Source of the DNA: an uncultured Lachnospiraceae bacterium
GTDB lineage: Bacteria > Bacillota > Clostridia > Lachnospirales > Lachnospiraceae
Assembly: GCA_947629865.1 (NCBI GenBank)
Contig: CANRFJ010000011.1
Coordinates: 1-64,000, forward strand
Length of the DNA stretch: 64,000 nucleotides
Direction: 5' to 3'
Part shown: piece after piece, positions 1 through 7,733 of the stretch
How the letters are laid out: each line of letters opens with the position of its first letter
How positions within the stretch are numbered: position 1 is the first letter of the stretch
The notes under the pieces: model-generated
Seen by the model: only the letters and a program-made list of their open reading frames with translations
The model's database searches: none
What the model was told of the DNA's origin: nothing
Program-made: the position numbers and the translations under genes

Positions 1-162
1 ATATACGCCTTGTATCAGGTTTCTGTTCGTCAGGCTACGATTTCGCTATCCCTTCTTCTCGCCTACACCTCACGATGCAAACCTTGGGAGTCGCTTTAGG
101 GTTCGTCGGCAACTACGCCCCTTGTGGACTTTCACCACAGACTGACAGCATGCCCGTCATAC
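1..162 (-). mobile_element. 5' part of a group II intron (partial, runs off the left edge)
   Basis: Read on the minus strand, the segment starts with GTATGACGGGC and contains a GTGG-TGAAAGT-CCAC hairpin, a GAACCC...AGCGACTCCCAAGG stretch, TGCATCGTGAGGTG and GAACAGAAACCTGATA. This is the layout of domain I of bacterial group II introns (a GGTGAAAGTCC-type stem near the 5' end, then the EBS-bearing arms). The presumed 5' splice site is about 3 nt downstream of the U-tract of the preceding terminator, the target habit of class C introns. The reverse-transcriptase ORF and 3' end would lie outside the window. The 5' end GTATG differs slightly from the usual GTGYG. The family call is from memory of the motif pattern, not from a covariance model. 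Confidence 0.7.
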
Positions 163-164
163 TC

Positions 165-200
165 AAAAAGCCCGGCGATATCAAAACGGATACCGCCGGG
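165..200 (-). terminator. Rho-independent terminator of the chemoreceptor gene
   Basis: On the minus strand a 12-bp stem, CCCGGCGGTATC pairing with GATATCGCCGGG (one G-U pair), encloses a short loop and is followed by a run of T (165-169). It lies 20 bp after the stop codon of the methyl-accepting chemotaxis gene. The intron-like sequence begins just beyond the T-run. Confidence 0.9.
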
Positions 201-220
201 TCTTTCTTTGTCACTGCCTT

Positions 221-2278
221 TTAGTCTGTTGTAAACCGGCTGACAATCTCCTGAATAGATTCTGCATTCTGCTGGTTCTCCTTCACGATGTCTACCAGCA
301 CCTCCGCCGTCTCATTGGTCTGTTCATTCTTCTCTACGATGCCCTGTACGCCCTTTTCATTTTCACCGGAAGAAATCTGTACCGTATCCAGCTGTCCTCT
401 CATCTTCGTGATCGAGTCAACAAATACGCTGGATGCCTGCTGTATCTCTTCCATGATCTTCTGCACGCTCTCTACTGAGATATTGGACTCATTCGCATAC
501 GTAGAAAGTGATTCCAGACGTTTTCCTACATCGTCTGTCATAAAGGATACAATGCTCTGGAAACAATTCTGGATACGCTCTATGTAAGAGTTTGTCTCCG
601 CACATATATTTTGAATCTGAGTCGCTGCCTCGGATGAGTTCGCTGCCAGATTTCCAATCTCCTCTGCCACAACGGCAAATCCGCGTCCGGCTTCTCCGGC
701 ACGCGCCGCCTCGATGGAAGCATTCAATGACAACAGGTTTGTCTGGTTCGTGATATCTATAATCTGAGCCACCATGTCATTGATGCGGGTCAGCGAATTG
801 AGCTCCTTCATCGCCGCCTCGATCTCCTGACGGTTCTCCTTCATCCTCACGTCCGTCTCCTGCAGCGATGTATTGGCCAGTTCCTTCATCTCTAAGGAGA
901 TGTCCATCAGCGAGCGGCTTCTCGCATCGCCCTGCTCTACCTTATCCTTAACCTGCTCCACAAGGTCTGATATCTGGGTGATCTCCTGATTTGCCACCTC
1001 AATCGCACCGTTCGTCGTGATGATGCTGGCTGCCAGCTGCTCGGTCGTAGCCGCATTATCATCCACACTGCTCAGCAGCGTCGTGGAGGCATCATTCATC
1101 GTACTGGACGCCACATGAAGGGAAGAGGTACACTCCCCGAGGGTCTGCACGATATTCTGGAACGCACCGTACAGCGAATCCAGCGCCGTGGTGATATGTC
1201 CGATCTCACTCTTGCGTCCGGCATATGCCGCCAGCTTCTTGGACGGCGTGAGGTTCAGGCTCGCCAGCTGTTCAATCGACTTCTCAACCAGCTTCAGCGG
1301 TTTGGTACTCCTCCGCACCGCAAACCATGCCAGCACGCTGATCAAAATGAAAGCGGCGATACAGATAATACCGAGGACAAGCATGTTGCGGTTTGCTGTC
1401 CGGTAAATCTCGCTCGTGGAATCGTTCATGATGATCGCCCAGCCGCGGCCGGCCAGTGCTTTATACACGGCAATATGCTGTTTGCCGTCTCCCGCCTTAT
1501 ATTCCATCGTACCGATGGAGCCCTCTTTCTCCTTTTCCAGCGCGGACATGATGGACAGATACGTCGGATCGGTGATCTCCGTCGCCATCTTTTCCTCGTC
1601 CTTGTCGAAAATATGCAGCTTCGTCTGCGTGTTGACCATGGCAAATTCCGCATTTTCCAAACCGTCTATCTTCATCTCATCCAGCAGGACTTTCAGTCTC
1701 TCAGCAAAGGGTCCGCCTCCCACGAAGCCGATGATCGTCTCCCCGTCTGAATCAAAGACCGGATAATACATGGAAAGAACCAGCTTCTTTGACGCCGGCG
1801 ATACGATAATACCAGGGCTGTAACACTCGCCGTTCGCCCCCTTGATCGAATCCTGCAGGGATTTCAGGGAATCTCCTTCTCTCATGATCATGCCGATCGC
1901 CGACGCATTGCTATGCGTCAATACATGAGTATTAAAATCCGATACATAAATCCCTTCCCACTGGTTCAGCTTCTCATAAAAGCTCTCCGTATACGCCTGC
2001 ACCTGCTGCTGAAGGGATTTACTCGACGGGTTCTTTAACAGTTCCGCTACGATCGGCGCCTTGCTGTAAGCAATCATCAGCGCCTCGGAATCCTCAGCAT
2101 ACTGCTCTACGATCTTCTCCCGTGCTTCCAGCGACGTCTTCATGTTATTCATCGCCGTATTTTTCATCGCCGTCGTCATGTTTGAATTGGCAATGAAGAA
2201 CAATACTGCAATGCTGACTGCCGTCACGAGCGAGATCAGGATCGTAATTACTGTACTCATTTTCTGGTTTTTGAGCAT
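221..2278 (-). CDS. Methyl-accepting chemotaxis protein with Cache-type sensor
   Basis: Transmembrane chemoreceptor of 685 aa that would signal through CheW/CheA to the flagellar motor. One N-terminal membrane helix (about residues 8-28) precedes a large extracellular Cache-like domain (about 35-290, with the GFVGGGPF and GWAIIMND segments). A second helix follows (about 297-318), then HAMP and a long coiled-coil signalling domain. The conserved hairpin tip reads [19 protein letters not shown]. Start: the ATG at 2278 follows AAAAGGAGA at good spacing; an in-frame ATG 13 codons upstream has no ribosome-binding site. The gene is monocistronic with its own terminator. No chemosensory gene is adjacent, but cheW, cheY and a CheX-like gene lie elsewhere in the window. 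The ligand cannot be told from sequence. Confidence 0.93.
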   Translation of the reverse strand: MLKNQKMSTVITILISLVTAVSIAVLFFIANSNMTTAMKNTAMNNMKTSLEAREKIVEQYAEDSEALMIAYSKAPIVAELLKNPSSKSLQQQVQAYTESFYEKLNQWEGIYVSDFNTHVLTHSNASAIGMIMREGDSLKSLQDSIKGANGECYSPGIIVSPASKKLVLSMYYPVFDSDGETIIGFVGGGPFAERLKVLLDEMKIDGLENAEFAMVNTQTKLHIFDKDEEKMATEITDPTYLSIMSALEKEKEGSIGTMEYKAGDGKQHIAVYKALAGRGWAIIMNDSTSEIYRTANRNMLVLGIICIAAFILISVLAWFAVRRSTKPLKLVEKSIEQLASLNLTPSKKLAAYAGRKSEIGHITTALDSLYGAFQNIVQTLGECTSSLHVASSTMNDASTTLLSSVDDNAATTEQLAASIITTNGAIEVANQEITQISDLVEQVKDKVEQGDARSRSLMDISLEMKELANTSLQETDVRMKENRQEIEAAMKELNSLTRINDMVAQIIDITNQTNLLSLNASIEAARAGEAGRGFAVVAEEIGNLAANSSEAATQIQNICAETNSYIERIQNCFQSIVSFMTDDVGKRLESLSTYANESNISVESVQKIMEEIQQASSVFVDSITKMRGQLDTVQISSGENEKGVQGIVEKNEQTNETAEVLVDIVKENQQNAESIQEIVSRFTTD

Positions 2279-2374
2279 TCTGTCACATCTCCTTTTGTCT
2301 AAAAATAGTACTCCCATTAAATTATACTATCAGAATATCACAATTGCCGGAAAACTTCAATTACTTTTCGAATT

Positions 2375-2390
2375 GAATTAATTTCGCTGT
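2375..2390. repeat. Left copy of a perfect 16-bp inverted repeat
   Basis: GAATTAATTTCGCTGT here is exactly matched in inverted orientation at 4312-4327. The pair brackets about 1.95 kb carrying the transposase gene and several palindromes, which fits the ends, or internal end scars, of a mobile element. I see no clear target-site duplication outside the pair. Confidence 0.6.
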
Positions 2391-2402
2391 ACCCTTTTTG
2401 AC

Positions 2403-2547
2403 GCAGGGACTGGCATAAGTTTCCCATTCAGGGACGCCTCTCGGCTCGGTGGACATACGCAGCAGTGCATAAAAGGGCAGAATACGCCCTTTAAGCACTG
2501 GCGATGTCCAAACGCCCTTCATCGGAAAACTTATGCCAAGTCCCTGC
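2403..2547. repeat. 145-bp imperfect palindrome (MITE-like or extended hairpin)
   Basis: The outer arms GCAGGGACTGGCATAAGTTTCC (2403-2424 region) and its near-complement (2524-2547) enclose an inner inverted repeat running from GGACAT at 2451 to ATGTCC at 2509. The inner stem pairs AAAAGGGC with GCCCTTT around a 7-nt loop. The whole segment could fold into one long hairpin. No ORF is present. It sits just downstream of the transposase stop and upstream of the chemoreceptor. It could be a miniature inverted-repeat element, an IS end, or a transcription-blocking hairpin. Apart from this and the 16-bp repeat, the 2279-2592 gap holds only the chemoreceptor leader. Confidence 0.7.
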
Positions 2548-2592
2548 TGTGCATCGAATGTCTCTTCTGAATCCTATTCTCTTTTCAATTAA

Positions 2593-3909
2593 TCAGGCAC
2601 AATGTTTTGCCAATCCTGTTTTTACTCCCTTTTCCATTCTGGCTTTTGCAGATGCCAGCTGGATGATCAATGTCATTGTCAAAAACATCTTCATCTTTTC
2701 CAGCCCACGGATGGTATGTTTTTCAAACTGGAAATCCCGGTCAATCCTTCCGTTTATCCGCTCAATGCTGGTTCTTTTTTTATACAGTCTCTTCCATTTT
2801 TTGGAATTCCGTGCTACTTTTGTAAATATTCTTGGATCTGTTTTTAATGGGATCCGGAAAATTCTTTTATCATGGTATTTCGGATGGAACCCATAACGGT
2901 GGCAGTCTCTGCTTTTATCATATCCACGATATTGTAATTCGATCGGCTCTCCTATTTCCGGAACAAAATACACTTTCCCTTTGTAATTATAGATTAAATC
3001 TGTATTGCCAAATTGTCTGGTCTCTTCCCCTTTCCAGCAGTTGCGTATATCAATGATCGGCGAGACTCCTTCTGTGCTCAGCCACTCGATCAAATCTGTG
3101 CTGTCATAACCCCTGTCTGCCAAGAAATACCTGCACCGTTCTATTTTTCGGGGATATTTGTCTTTTATGTTTTCCAGCATTTTTTCTGTCTCTTTTATCT
3201 CGCTGCCGGATGCCTTTGTTACTTCAAAATCTACCGGCAGCTCATATGTGGCATCTGAAATCAAATGCAGCCGGAAACCAAACCATTTTTTCGTTTTTGT
3301 TATTTTTTCGCCATCCGGTTTTGTGGTGGTATATGTTTTCCGGCACCAGTCTGCATCCTTTTCACCACGGTTTCCACTGTCTTTTTCGGATTTTTTAGCT
3401 GCATAACTTTGGATTGCTTTTCCATCTGCCGCCAGGATTTCTCCGAAATCCGGAAGATGTTCATACATATATTTTACCAGGATGTCAAACATCTCCCTTA
3501 GTTCGTCCTGGCATCTGCGCAGATTATTCAGGAAGTTTGTATAAGCGCTGGCTGTTGGTGCAATCCTGCATTTTTCTTTCCGTTTTTTTCTCCCGCCCGC
3601 ATCTCTTTCTTTCGTCAGCACAGAATACAGATGCGGCTGGAACCCGCAGAGGACACGCAGCTGGCTGTTGCGGTTGAGTTCCCTGAGCAGGCTTGCTATG
3701 GAGTCATGGTCAAATAGAAAACTGGCAATGAAAGAATTCCACATGGCTTCTACGGGCCATTCATTCCTTCCGCGTCCACGGATTGATCTCAGCTTTTCTA
3801 CCAGTTTTTCGTCAGGGAGATTGTCCAGAACTTTCTGCAGGTGTTCTAAATCTCCAAGATTTTCATTTTGGGTATCGTCAAACAGGGAAATCTGTGTTAT
3901 TATTTTCAT
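2593..3909 (-). CDS. DDE transposase of an IS4/IS5/IS1182-like element
   Basis: A transposase of 438 aa. The N-terminal half (RGRGRNEWPVEAMWNSFIA, HDSIASLLRELNRN) resembles the DUF772 region of DDE transposases. The catalytic core follows, with ILAADGKAI (first Asp), YFLADRGYDS (second Asp) and SIERINGRIDRDF (Glu within a Y/K-R-E-like motif), then the usual C-terminal LIIQLASAKARM tail. The ATG at 3909 has AAAAAGGAG upstream; an in-frame ATG 17 codons earlier lies beyond the likely -10 box. The frame is intact, so the enzyme may be functional. The exact IS family and element ends were not resolved; no convincing short terminal inverted repeats flank the CDS itself. Confidence 0.88.
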   Translation of the reverse strand: MKIITQISLFDDTQNENLGDLEHLQKVLDNLPDEKLVEKLRSIRGRGRNEWPVEAMWNSFIASFLFDHDSIASLLRELNRNSQLRVLCGFQPHLYSVLTKERDAGGRKKRKEKCRIAPTASAYTNFLNNLRRCQDELREMFDILVKYMYEHLPDFGEILAADGKAIQSYAAKKSEKDSGNRGEKDADWCRKTYTTTKPDGEKITKTKKWFGFRLHLISDATYELPVDFEVTKASGSEIKETEKMLENIKDKYPRKIERCRYFLADRGYDSTDLIEWLSTEGVSPIIDIRNCWKGEETRQFGNTDLIYNYKGKVYFVPEIGEPIELQYRGYDKSRDCHRYGFHPKYHDKRIFRIPLKTDPRIFTKVARNSKKWKRLYKKRTSIERINGRIDRDFQFEKHTIRGLEKMKMFLTMTLIIQLASAKARMEKGVKTGLAKHCA

Positions 3910-3948
3910 GGAAAAGCACTCCTTTTTAATGTTTTTTTGAGCACTTAC

Positions 3949-3954
3949 ATTATA
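3949..3954 (-). promoter_or_regulatory. Probable -10 box for the transposase gene
   Basis: On the minus strand TATAAT lies about 40 bp upstream of the transposase ATG. No good -35 hexamer is visible at 16-18 bp. GAAAAGCAC...GTGCTTTTC arms flank this stretch (about 3911-3990) and could form a hairpin around the promoter. Confidence 0.45.
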
Positions 3955-4217
3955 CACCATTTATGGTTGAGGAAGGGTGCTTTTCTTTTATTTCCGCGAG
4001 CAACGAGCCATGCGGACGTGCTTGCACGTCCATTTGGTGACTGCCGCGAGGGGTGCTGTGTGCCGGTGACACACGTTCAGCACCGACCGAAGCGGAGCGT
4101 AGACCAAATACCCCGCCCCTTGGGGCGATCAAACTAAGAACAAGCTAAGTCATGCCCCATAGCTTGCTGCGGGGTATTTGACTTTTTGCTTTTGGTCGTA
4201 AATTTGGGGTTATGGAC

Positions 4218-4272
4218 AAAAACGCCATGAAAAACACGATAAAATCGTTGCTTTCTGTGGCGTTTTATTTTT
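4218..4272 (+). terminator. Terminator-like hairpin inside the mobile block
   Basis: AAAACGCCA (about 4219-4227) pairs with TGGCGTTTT (about 4258-4266), with an inner ACGAT...ATCGT stem, followed by ATTTTTT on the plus strand. No plus-strand gene now precedes it, so it may be left over from an element that has been lost or truncated. Confidence 0.6.
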
Positions 4273-4311
4273 TGGTGTCCGTTGCAGGCCGCAGTCTATA
4301 TAGCTTGTCAG

Positions 4312-4327
4312 ACAGCGAAATTAATTC
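4312..4327. repeat. Right copy of the 16-bp inverted repeat
   Basis: ACAGCGAAATTAATTC is the exact reverse complement of 2375-2390. It is immediately followed by the 22-bp tandem repeat. Confidence 0.6.
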
Positions 4328-4330
4328 CTA

Positions 4331-4384
4331 AGAGAATAGGCAATCGCTCTTGAGAGAATAGGCAATCGCTCTTGAGAGAATAGT
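4331..4384. repeat. 22-bp perfect tandem repeat (two full units plus a partial third)
   Basis: AGAGAATAGGCAATCGCTCT plus TG is repeated exactly at 4331-4352 and 4353-4374, and a third unit begins at 4375 and diverges after AGAGAATAG. It lies directly outside the right 16-bp inverted repeat, possibly as an iteron-like or slippage-generated array at the element edge. Confidence 0.8.
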
Positions 4385-4435
4385 CAGGGGCATAGGAGGA
4401 AAAAGTTCCGCCGGACGGAGCCGGAGACGAGAGAA

Positions 4436-4489
4436 GGGACGCCGGAGGAGGCAAAATCCCATCGGACTGCTCCGCCGGTGTCCCTTTTT
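4436..4489. terminator. GC-rich hairpin downstream of the xylanase gene
   Basis: GGGACGCCGGAGGAG pairs imperfectly with CTCCGCCGGTGTCCC. A T-run follows on the plus strand (CCCTTTTTAT) and only a weak one on the minus strand (CCCTTCTCT). It probably ends xylanase transcription and may block plus-strand transcription from the mobile block. Confidence 0.55.
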
Positions 4490-4528
4490 ATATCGATCTC
4501 CTCTTTTTACAGGCGCAGCGGAAGCTCC

Positions 4529-6061
4529 CTACCACACCTTCGTCGCATCAATAAAGGCATAGAACGACGGCTTCGGCGATGTAATATCCTCCGCAAATAA
4601 AAGCGGTTCACAGGAAGCACGCCAGGAAGTGCTGTCGCAGAGGCCCCACAGTGTAATGCCGGTAATTCCCTTTGGATTCACTGTCTTATTGCGGTTTTTC
4701 TGCTTCGTGATGATCGTCTCCATCAGACTCTTTACAAACTTTTCCTGGTCGGCCGACGTCTCCCCCTCCGGGCTGTAGGAATAGGTTCCTCCGTCCGTGT
4801 CAAAGTTGATGGTGAAATCAAGTTCGGTGATCTGGATCTCATAACCGGCAGCCAGGAATTTTTCCAGGGCGTCGCCGTACTGCTTCACCGTCGGAACCTT
4901 CACGTCCACATGGCTCTGCATACCGATGCCTCCGCAGATCTTTTCCGGCTCTCCCTTGTTTATAAAGGCCACCAGATCCAAAACCCCCTGTGTCTCGAAA
5001 TATGTGTTGTAATCGTTATAAAAGAGTGTTACCTTGTCCTGGACATTATAACTTTTCAGCATTGCATAGGCAATCTCAAAGGCCTTCTTCACATACGACG
5101 GCGAAGCGCCCATGTTCCCGTATACGCCGTCCCATATCTTGTGGCCGAAGGAAACGCGGTGCAGATATTCATTCACTACATCCCAAGCATAAACTATGCT
5201 TCCGGCAGAGCCGGTAAGGGCTTTTTCCTTATCCATGACATGCGCCATCACGTTGTGTACATAGAAGTCAAGGCGGGCATCCATCTCATCCGCAGATACC
5301 ACAGAACCGTCCTGATACCCCTTTGTAAAGAACCAACCCGGTGTCTGGCTGTGCCATACCAGAGTGTGGGCGCGCATCTTCAATCCATTTTTGGAAGCTA
5401 CCTCCAGCGCCCCGTCTACCTCCGCAAAATTCAGCTGCGGAACCGTTGCCTCGCTGTAGCCCTCCGGAATATAATATCCCTTTGCCTTGGCCTGCGCCAC
5501 TGTGAGCGTCTTTGCCGAAGATCCGAGGATATTGTCCGGCTTCATCTCATTCTCCAGCGTAAAGCTGTTAAAATGCTTCTTGATAAAGGCCAGCGTGTCA
5601 GCAGTCCTGAGTTCTCTCGGAGAAGCGCTTCCGTAGTTCACAGCGGCTCCCATGTACGGAACGATATTCTTATAGGCGTTCAGAATACTCGAAACCGCCG
5701 GTTTCTTCGCCACTGTCACCTTACATTTCAGCGTATATTTCTTCTTGCCTTTTTTTACCTTGCAGGTTAGAACGGCTTTTCCTTTTTTGAGGCCCTTCAC
5801 CTTGCAGTAGGTTTTCTTTTTTGCAGTCAGCCGGACAATCTTTTTCTTTTTCGCCTTTTTGTTGACTGTCCATGTAACCTTTGCTTTCTTCCCCGCGCGG
5901 GAGAGTTTGATTTTTTTGGTCTTTCCTTTTGTAATTGTAATTTTCTTTTTGGAAAGTTTGGGCTTCTTTGCCTTGGCGTCTGAGACCGTACCCGGTGCGG
6001 CCATCATAAGGCAGAGAGCCAGAATCACGATATGTGCCGTCATGTTTTTGAATCGTTTCAT
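4529..6061 (-). CDS. Secreted endo-1,4-beta-xylanase (GH10) with an N-terminal lysine-rich Ig-like domain
   Basis: A 510-aa extracellular enzyme for cutting the xylan backbone. A signal peptide (about 1-30; hydrophobic IVILALCLMMAAPG) is followed by a very Lys-rich stretch (about 32-115) whose spacing (KKITITKGKTKKIKLS, VTWTVNKK, GKAVLTCKVKKGKKKYTLKC) resembles a bacterial Ig-like (BIG2) fold. The GH10 barrel (about 120-505) shows NEMKPDN, AWDVVNEYL (acid/base Glu) and QITELDF (nucleophile Glu). The ATG at 6061 follows AAGGAGGTG; an upstream in-frame ATG lies within the promoter. It has its own promoter overlapping the end of truA. No sortase signal or carbohydrate-binding module is seen. The basic domain may hold the enzyme to the anionic cell wall (inference). 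Confidence 0.94.
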   Translation of the reverse strand: MKRFKNMTAHIVILALCLMMAAPGTVSDAKAKKPKLSKKKITITKGKTKKIKLSRAGKKAKVTWTVNKKAKKKKIVRLTAKKKTYCKVKGLKKGKAVLTCKVKKGKKKYTLKCKVTVAKKPAVSSILNAYKNIVPYMGAAVNYGSASPRELRTADTLAFIKKHFNSFTLENEMKPDNILGSSAKTLTVAQAKAKGYYIPEGYSEATVPQLNFAEVDGALEVASKNGLKMRAHTLVWHSQTPGWFFTKGYQDGSVVSADEMDARLDFYVHNVMAHVMDKEKALTGSAGSIVYAWDVVNEYLHRVSFGHKIWDGVYGNMGASPSYVKKAFEIAYAMLKSYNVQDKVTLFYNDYNTYFETQGVLDLVAFINKGEPEKICGGIGMQSHVDVKVPTVKQYGDALEKFLAAGYEIQITELDFTINFDTDGGTYSYSPEGETSADQEKFVKSLMETIITKQKNRNKTVNPKGITGITLWGLCDSTSWRASCEPLLFAEDITSPKPSFYAFIDATKVW

Positions 6062-6083
6062 GATTACACCTCCTTCTACAGAC

Positions 6084-6112
6084 AGTATAATATATTTTTC
6101 AAATATATTCAA
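6084..6112 (-). promoter_or_regulatory. Sigma-A promoter of the xylanase gene
   Basis: On the minus strand TTGAAT (6107-6112), a 17-bp spacer and TATACT (6084-6089). The -35 side overlaps the last codons of truA, so xylanase expression is separable from the ribosomal/ecf operon. Confidence 0.75.
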
Positions 6113-6857
6113 TCCCTATTAACATGAGTCCGCAGGCCGGAGCCGTGGGGCCCGCCTGGCTGCGCTCGCCGGATCGCAGCGCCTCCTCTACCGAGGCGGC
6201 TGTCCGCCGTCCCTGCCCGACCTCCAACAGGGTTCCCGCCAGAATACGCACCATATTATACAAAAAGCCATTCCCCGTGACGCGGATACAAAACTGCCGT
6301 CCCCTCATACCCGGAGGCAGCGCGCGCTCCACGAGCGATATGTCGTAAATCGTCCGGACTTTGTTCTTCACCTGGCTCCCCGCTGCGCAGAAAGCGGAAA
6401 AATCATGGGTGCCCGTCAAAAGCCGGGCCGCCTCCCTCATGGCGTCCGCCTGCAGCGTCCCATATACATGATGCGAATAGCGCCGGAGCGTGGGAATGGA
6501 CACCGGCGTGTTGGTAATGGTATACTCGTAGGTTTTGATGCTGTCACAGTGTCTTGGGTGAAAATCCGGCGATACCTCCTCGGATTTCTGCACGCGGATA
6601 TCCGCCGGCAGATAGCGGTTCAGCGCCAGCGCTATTTTTTGCGGCGGGATTTTCGTATCGGTGTCAAACACCGCCACGTTTCCCAGCGCATGGACACCGG
6701 TATCTGTCCGGCTGGCCCCCGTTATGTCCACCGCTTCGCCGAGAAGTTCGTTCAGGGCCGCCGACACCACGCCCTCCACTGTCACCTCTCCCTTCTGAAT
6801 CTGCCAGCCGCAGTAATCCGTTCCGTCATATGCAATTGTCAATCGGATTCGTCTCAT
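6099..6857 (-). CDS. truA: tRNA pseudouridine synthase A
   Basis: A 252-aa enzyme converting uridines 38-40 of tRNA anticodon stems to pseudouridine. The catalytic Asp is in GASRTDTGVHALG; YDGTDYCGWQ near the N-terminus and GNGFLYNMVRILAGTL near the C-terminus are typical. The ATG at 6857 is preceded by AAAGGAG; an in-frame start nine codons upstream lacks a site. It is the last gene behind ecfT, a common Firmicutes arrangement. In many Clostridia rplM-rpsI follow truA; here the xylanase does instead. Confidence 0.95.
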   Translation of the reverse strand: MRRIRLTIAYDGTDYCGWQIQKGEVTVEGVVSAALNELLGEAVDITGASRTDTGVHALGNVAVFDTDTKIPPQKIALALNRYLPADIRVQKSEEVSPDFHPRHCDSIKTYEYTITNTPVSIPTLRRYSHHVYGTLQADAMREAARLLTGTHDFSAFCAAGSQVKNKVRTIYDISLVERALPPGMRGRQFCIRVTGNGFLYNMVRILAGTLLEVGQGRRTAASVEEALRSGERSQAGPTAPACGLMLIGIEYI

Positions 6858-6896
6858 TTCGGGCTCCTTTCCCCCGCTGGTCACATGTGCGGGAGC

Positions 6897-7709
6897 TCAA
6901 AAGGGCAGGATATGCGGCACTGCCAGCACGAGGGCAAAATATACCGCCAGAAGTATATATATCCCGTAATCAGCGCGGCTGTAGTGCAGCGGGTACATCT
7001 TCGTCCGTCCCTGTCCCCCGTGATAACAGCGCGACTCCATGGCAAGCGCCAGCTCATACGCCCGCCTTGTGGCAGATACTAAAAGCGGCACCAGAATCGA
7101 TACCATGGCTCTCATTCTGTGAAATATCGTTCCCTCCTCAAAGTCAGCTCCTCTGGCGCTCTGGGCGTCAATAATGCGGTTGGCCTCCTCCAGCAATATG
7201 GGAATAAACCGGAGGGCCAACGACATCATCATGGCAAAATCATGAACCGGCACGCGGATTTTTTCCAGCGGTCTCAAAAGTCCCTCTATCCCGTCAGTCA
7301 GCTGATTCGGCGTCGTCGTATAAGTAAGCATGGAGGAGCCCAGTATCAGATAGATCAGCCTTATTGCCATAAAGAGAGCCTGCCGGAGTCCCTGCCAGGT
7401 GACGGTAATGAATTTCCACTGAAAGAGTATGTCCCCCCGACTCCAGAATATATTGAAAAATGCCGTGAAAACAAGCAGGAATAAAATGGGACGCAGTCCT
7501 TTGACGATATGGGACAGCGGCACTCTGGAAAAAAATATCATGGCGGCCAGAAACAGCGTGACTACCAGATACCCGCTGAAGCTGCCAAACACAAACAGCG
7601 AGATAAGATATACGAACACAGCCACAATCTTTACCCTGGCATCCAGTCGGTGGATAACGGAATCCACCGGATAAAATTGTCCAATCGTAATGTCTCGGAG
7701 CATATGCAA
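6897..7709 (-). CDS. ecfT: Energy-coupling factor transporter transmembrane protein EcfT
   Basis: A 270-aa membrane scaffold of the vitamin/micronutrient ECF importer, joining the two ATPases to interchangeable substrate-binding S components. Several hydrophobic helices lie in the first half (VKIVAVFVYLISLFVFG, YLVVTLFLAAMIFF, ILFLLVFTAFF) and one at the C-terminus. The coupling-helix motif ARG is in SARGADFEEG, and a second basic motif lies in ESRCYHGG. It starts 24 bp after ecfA2. No S-component gene is adjacent, so this is a shared (group II) module. The start could be the ATG at 7709 or the in-frame ATG two codons later. Confidence 0.95.
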   Translation of the reverse strand: MHMLRDITIGQFYPVDSVIHRLDARVKIVAVFVYLISLFVFGSFSGYLVVTLFLAAMIFFSRVPLSHIVKGLRPILFLLVFTAFFNIFWSRGDILFQWKFITVTWQGLRQALFMAIRLIYLILGSSMLTYTTTPNQLTDGIEGLLRPLEKIRVPVHDFAMMMSLALRFIPILLEEANRIIDAQSARGADFEEGTIFHRMRAMVSILVPLLVSATRRAYELALAMESRCYHGGQGRTKMYPLHYSRADYGIYILLAVYFALVLAVPHILPF

Positions 7710-7733
7710 TCCCTGCTTTCCTCTGGTTAAAAT

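Larger units (their letters stand above)
3910..4528. other. Non-coding, repeat-rich mobile-element remnant upstream of the transposase
   Basis: No credible gene is seen in this 619-bp stretch. Its base composition differs from the neighbours. It holds the transposase promoter region, a GC-rich part with GGACGTGCTTGCACGTCC (a perfect local palindrome near 4016), and an inverted repeat CAAATACCCCGC (4105-4116) / GCGGGGTATTTG (4169-4180) around smaller palindromes. It also contains a terminator-like hairpin, the right 16-bp inverted repeat, a 22-bp tandem repeat and a hairpin before the xylanase stop. Together these suggest layers of element insertion and decay. Confidence 0.6.

Noticed and set aside
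1115-1750. Long open frames opposite the chemoreceptor gene
   Set aside because: They lie antisense to a clearly coding gene with full family motifs, and lack ribosome-binding sites and any protein-like composition.
3950-4132. 60-codon minus-strand ORF upstream of the transposase
   Set aside because: It runs through palindromic GC-rich element DNA and the transposase promoter, with no ribosome-binding site.
4331-4384. CRISPR array
   Set aside because: Units are contiguous with no spacers, and no cas genes are in the window.
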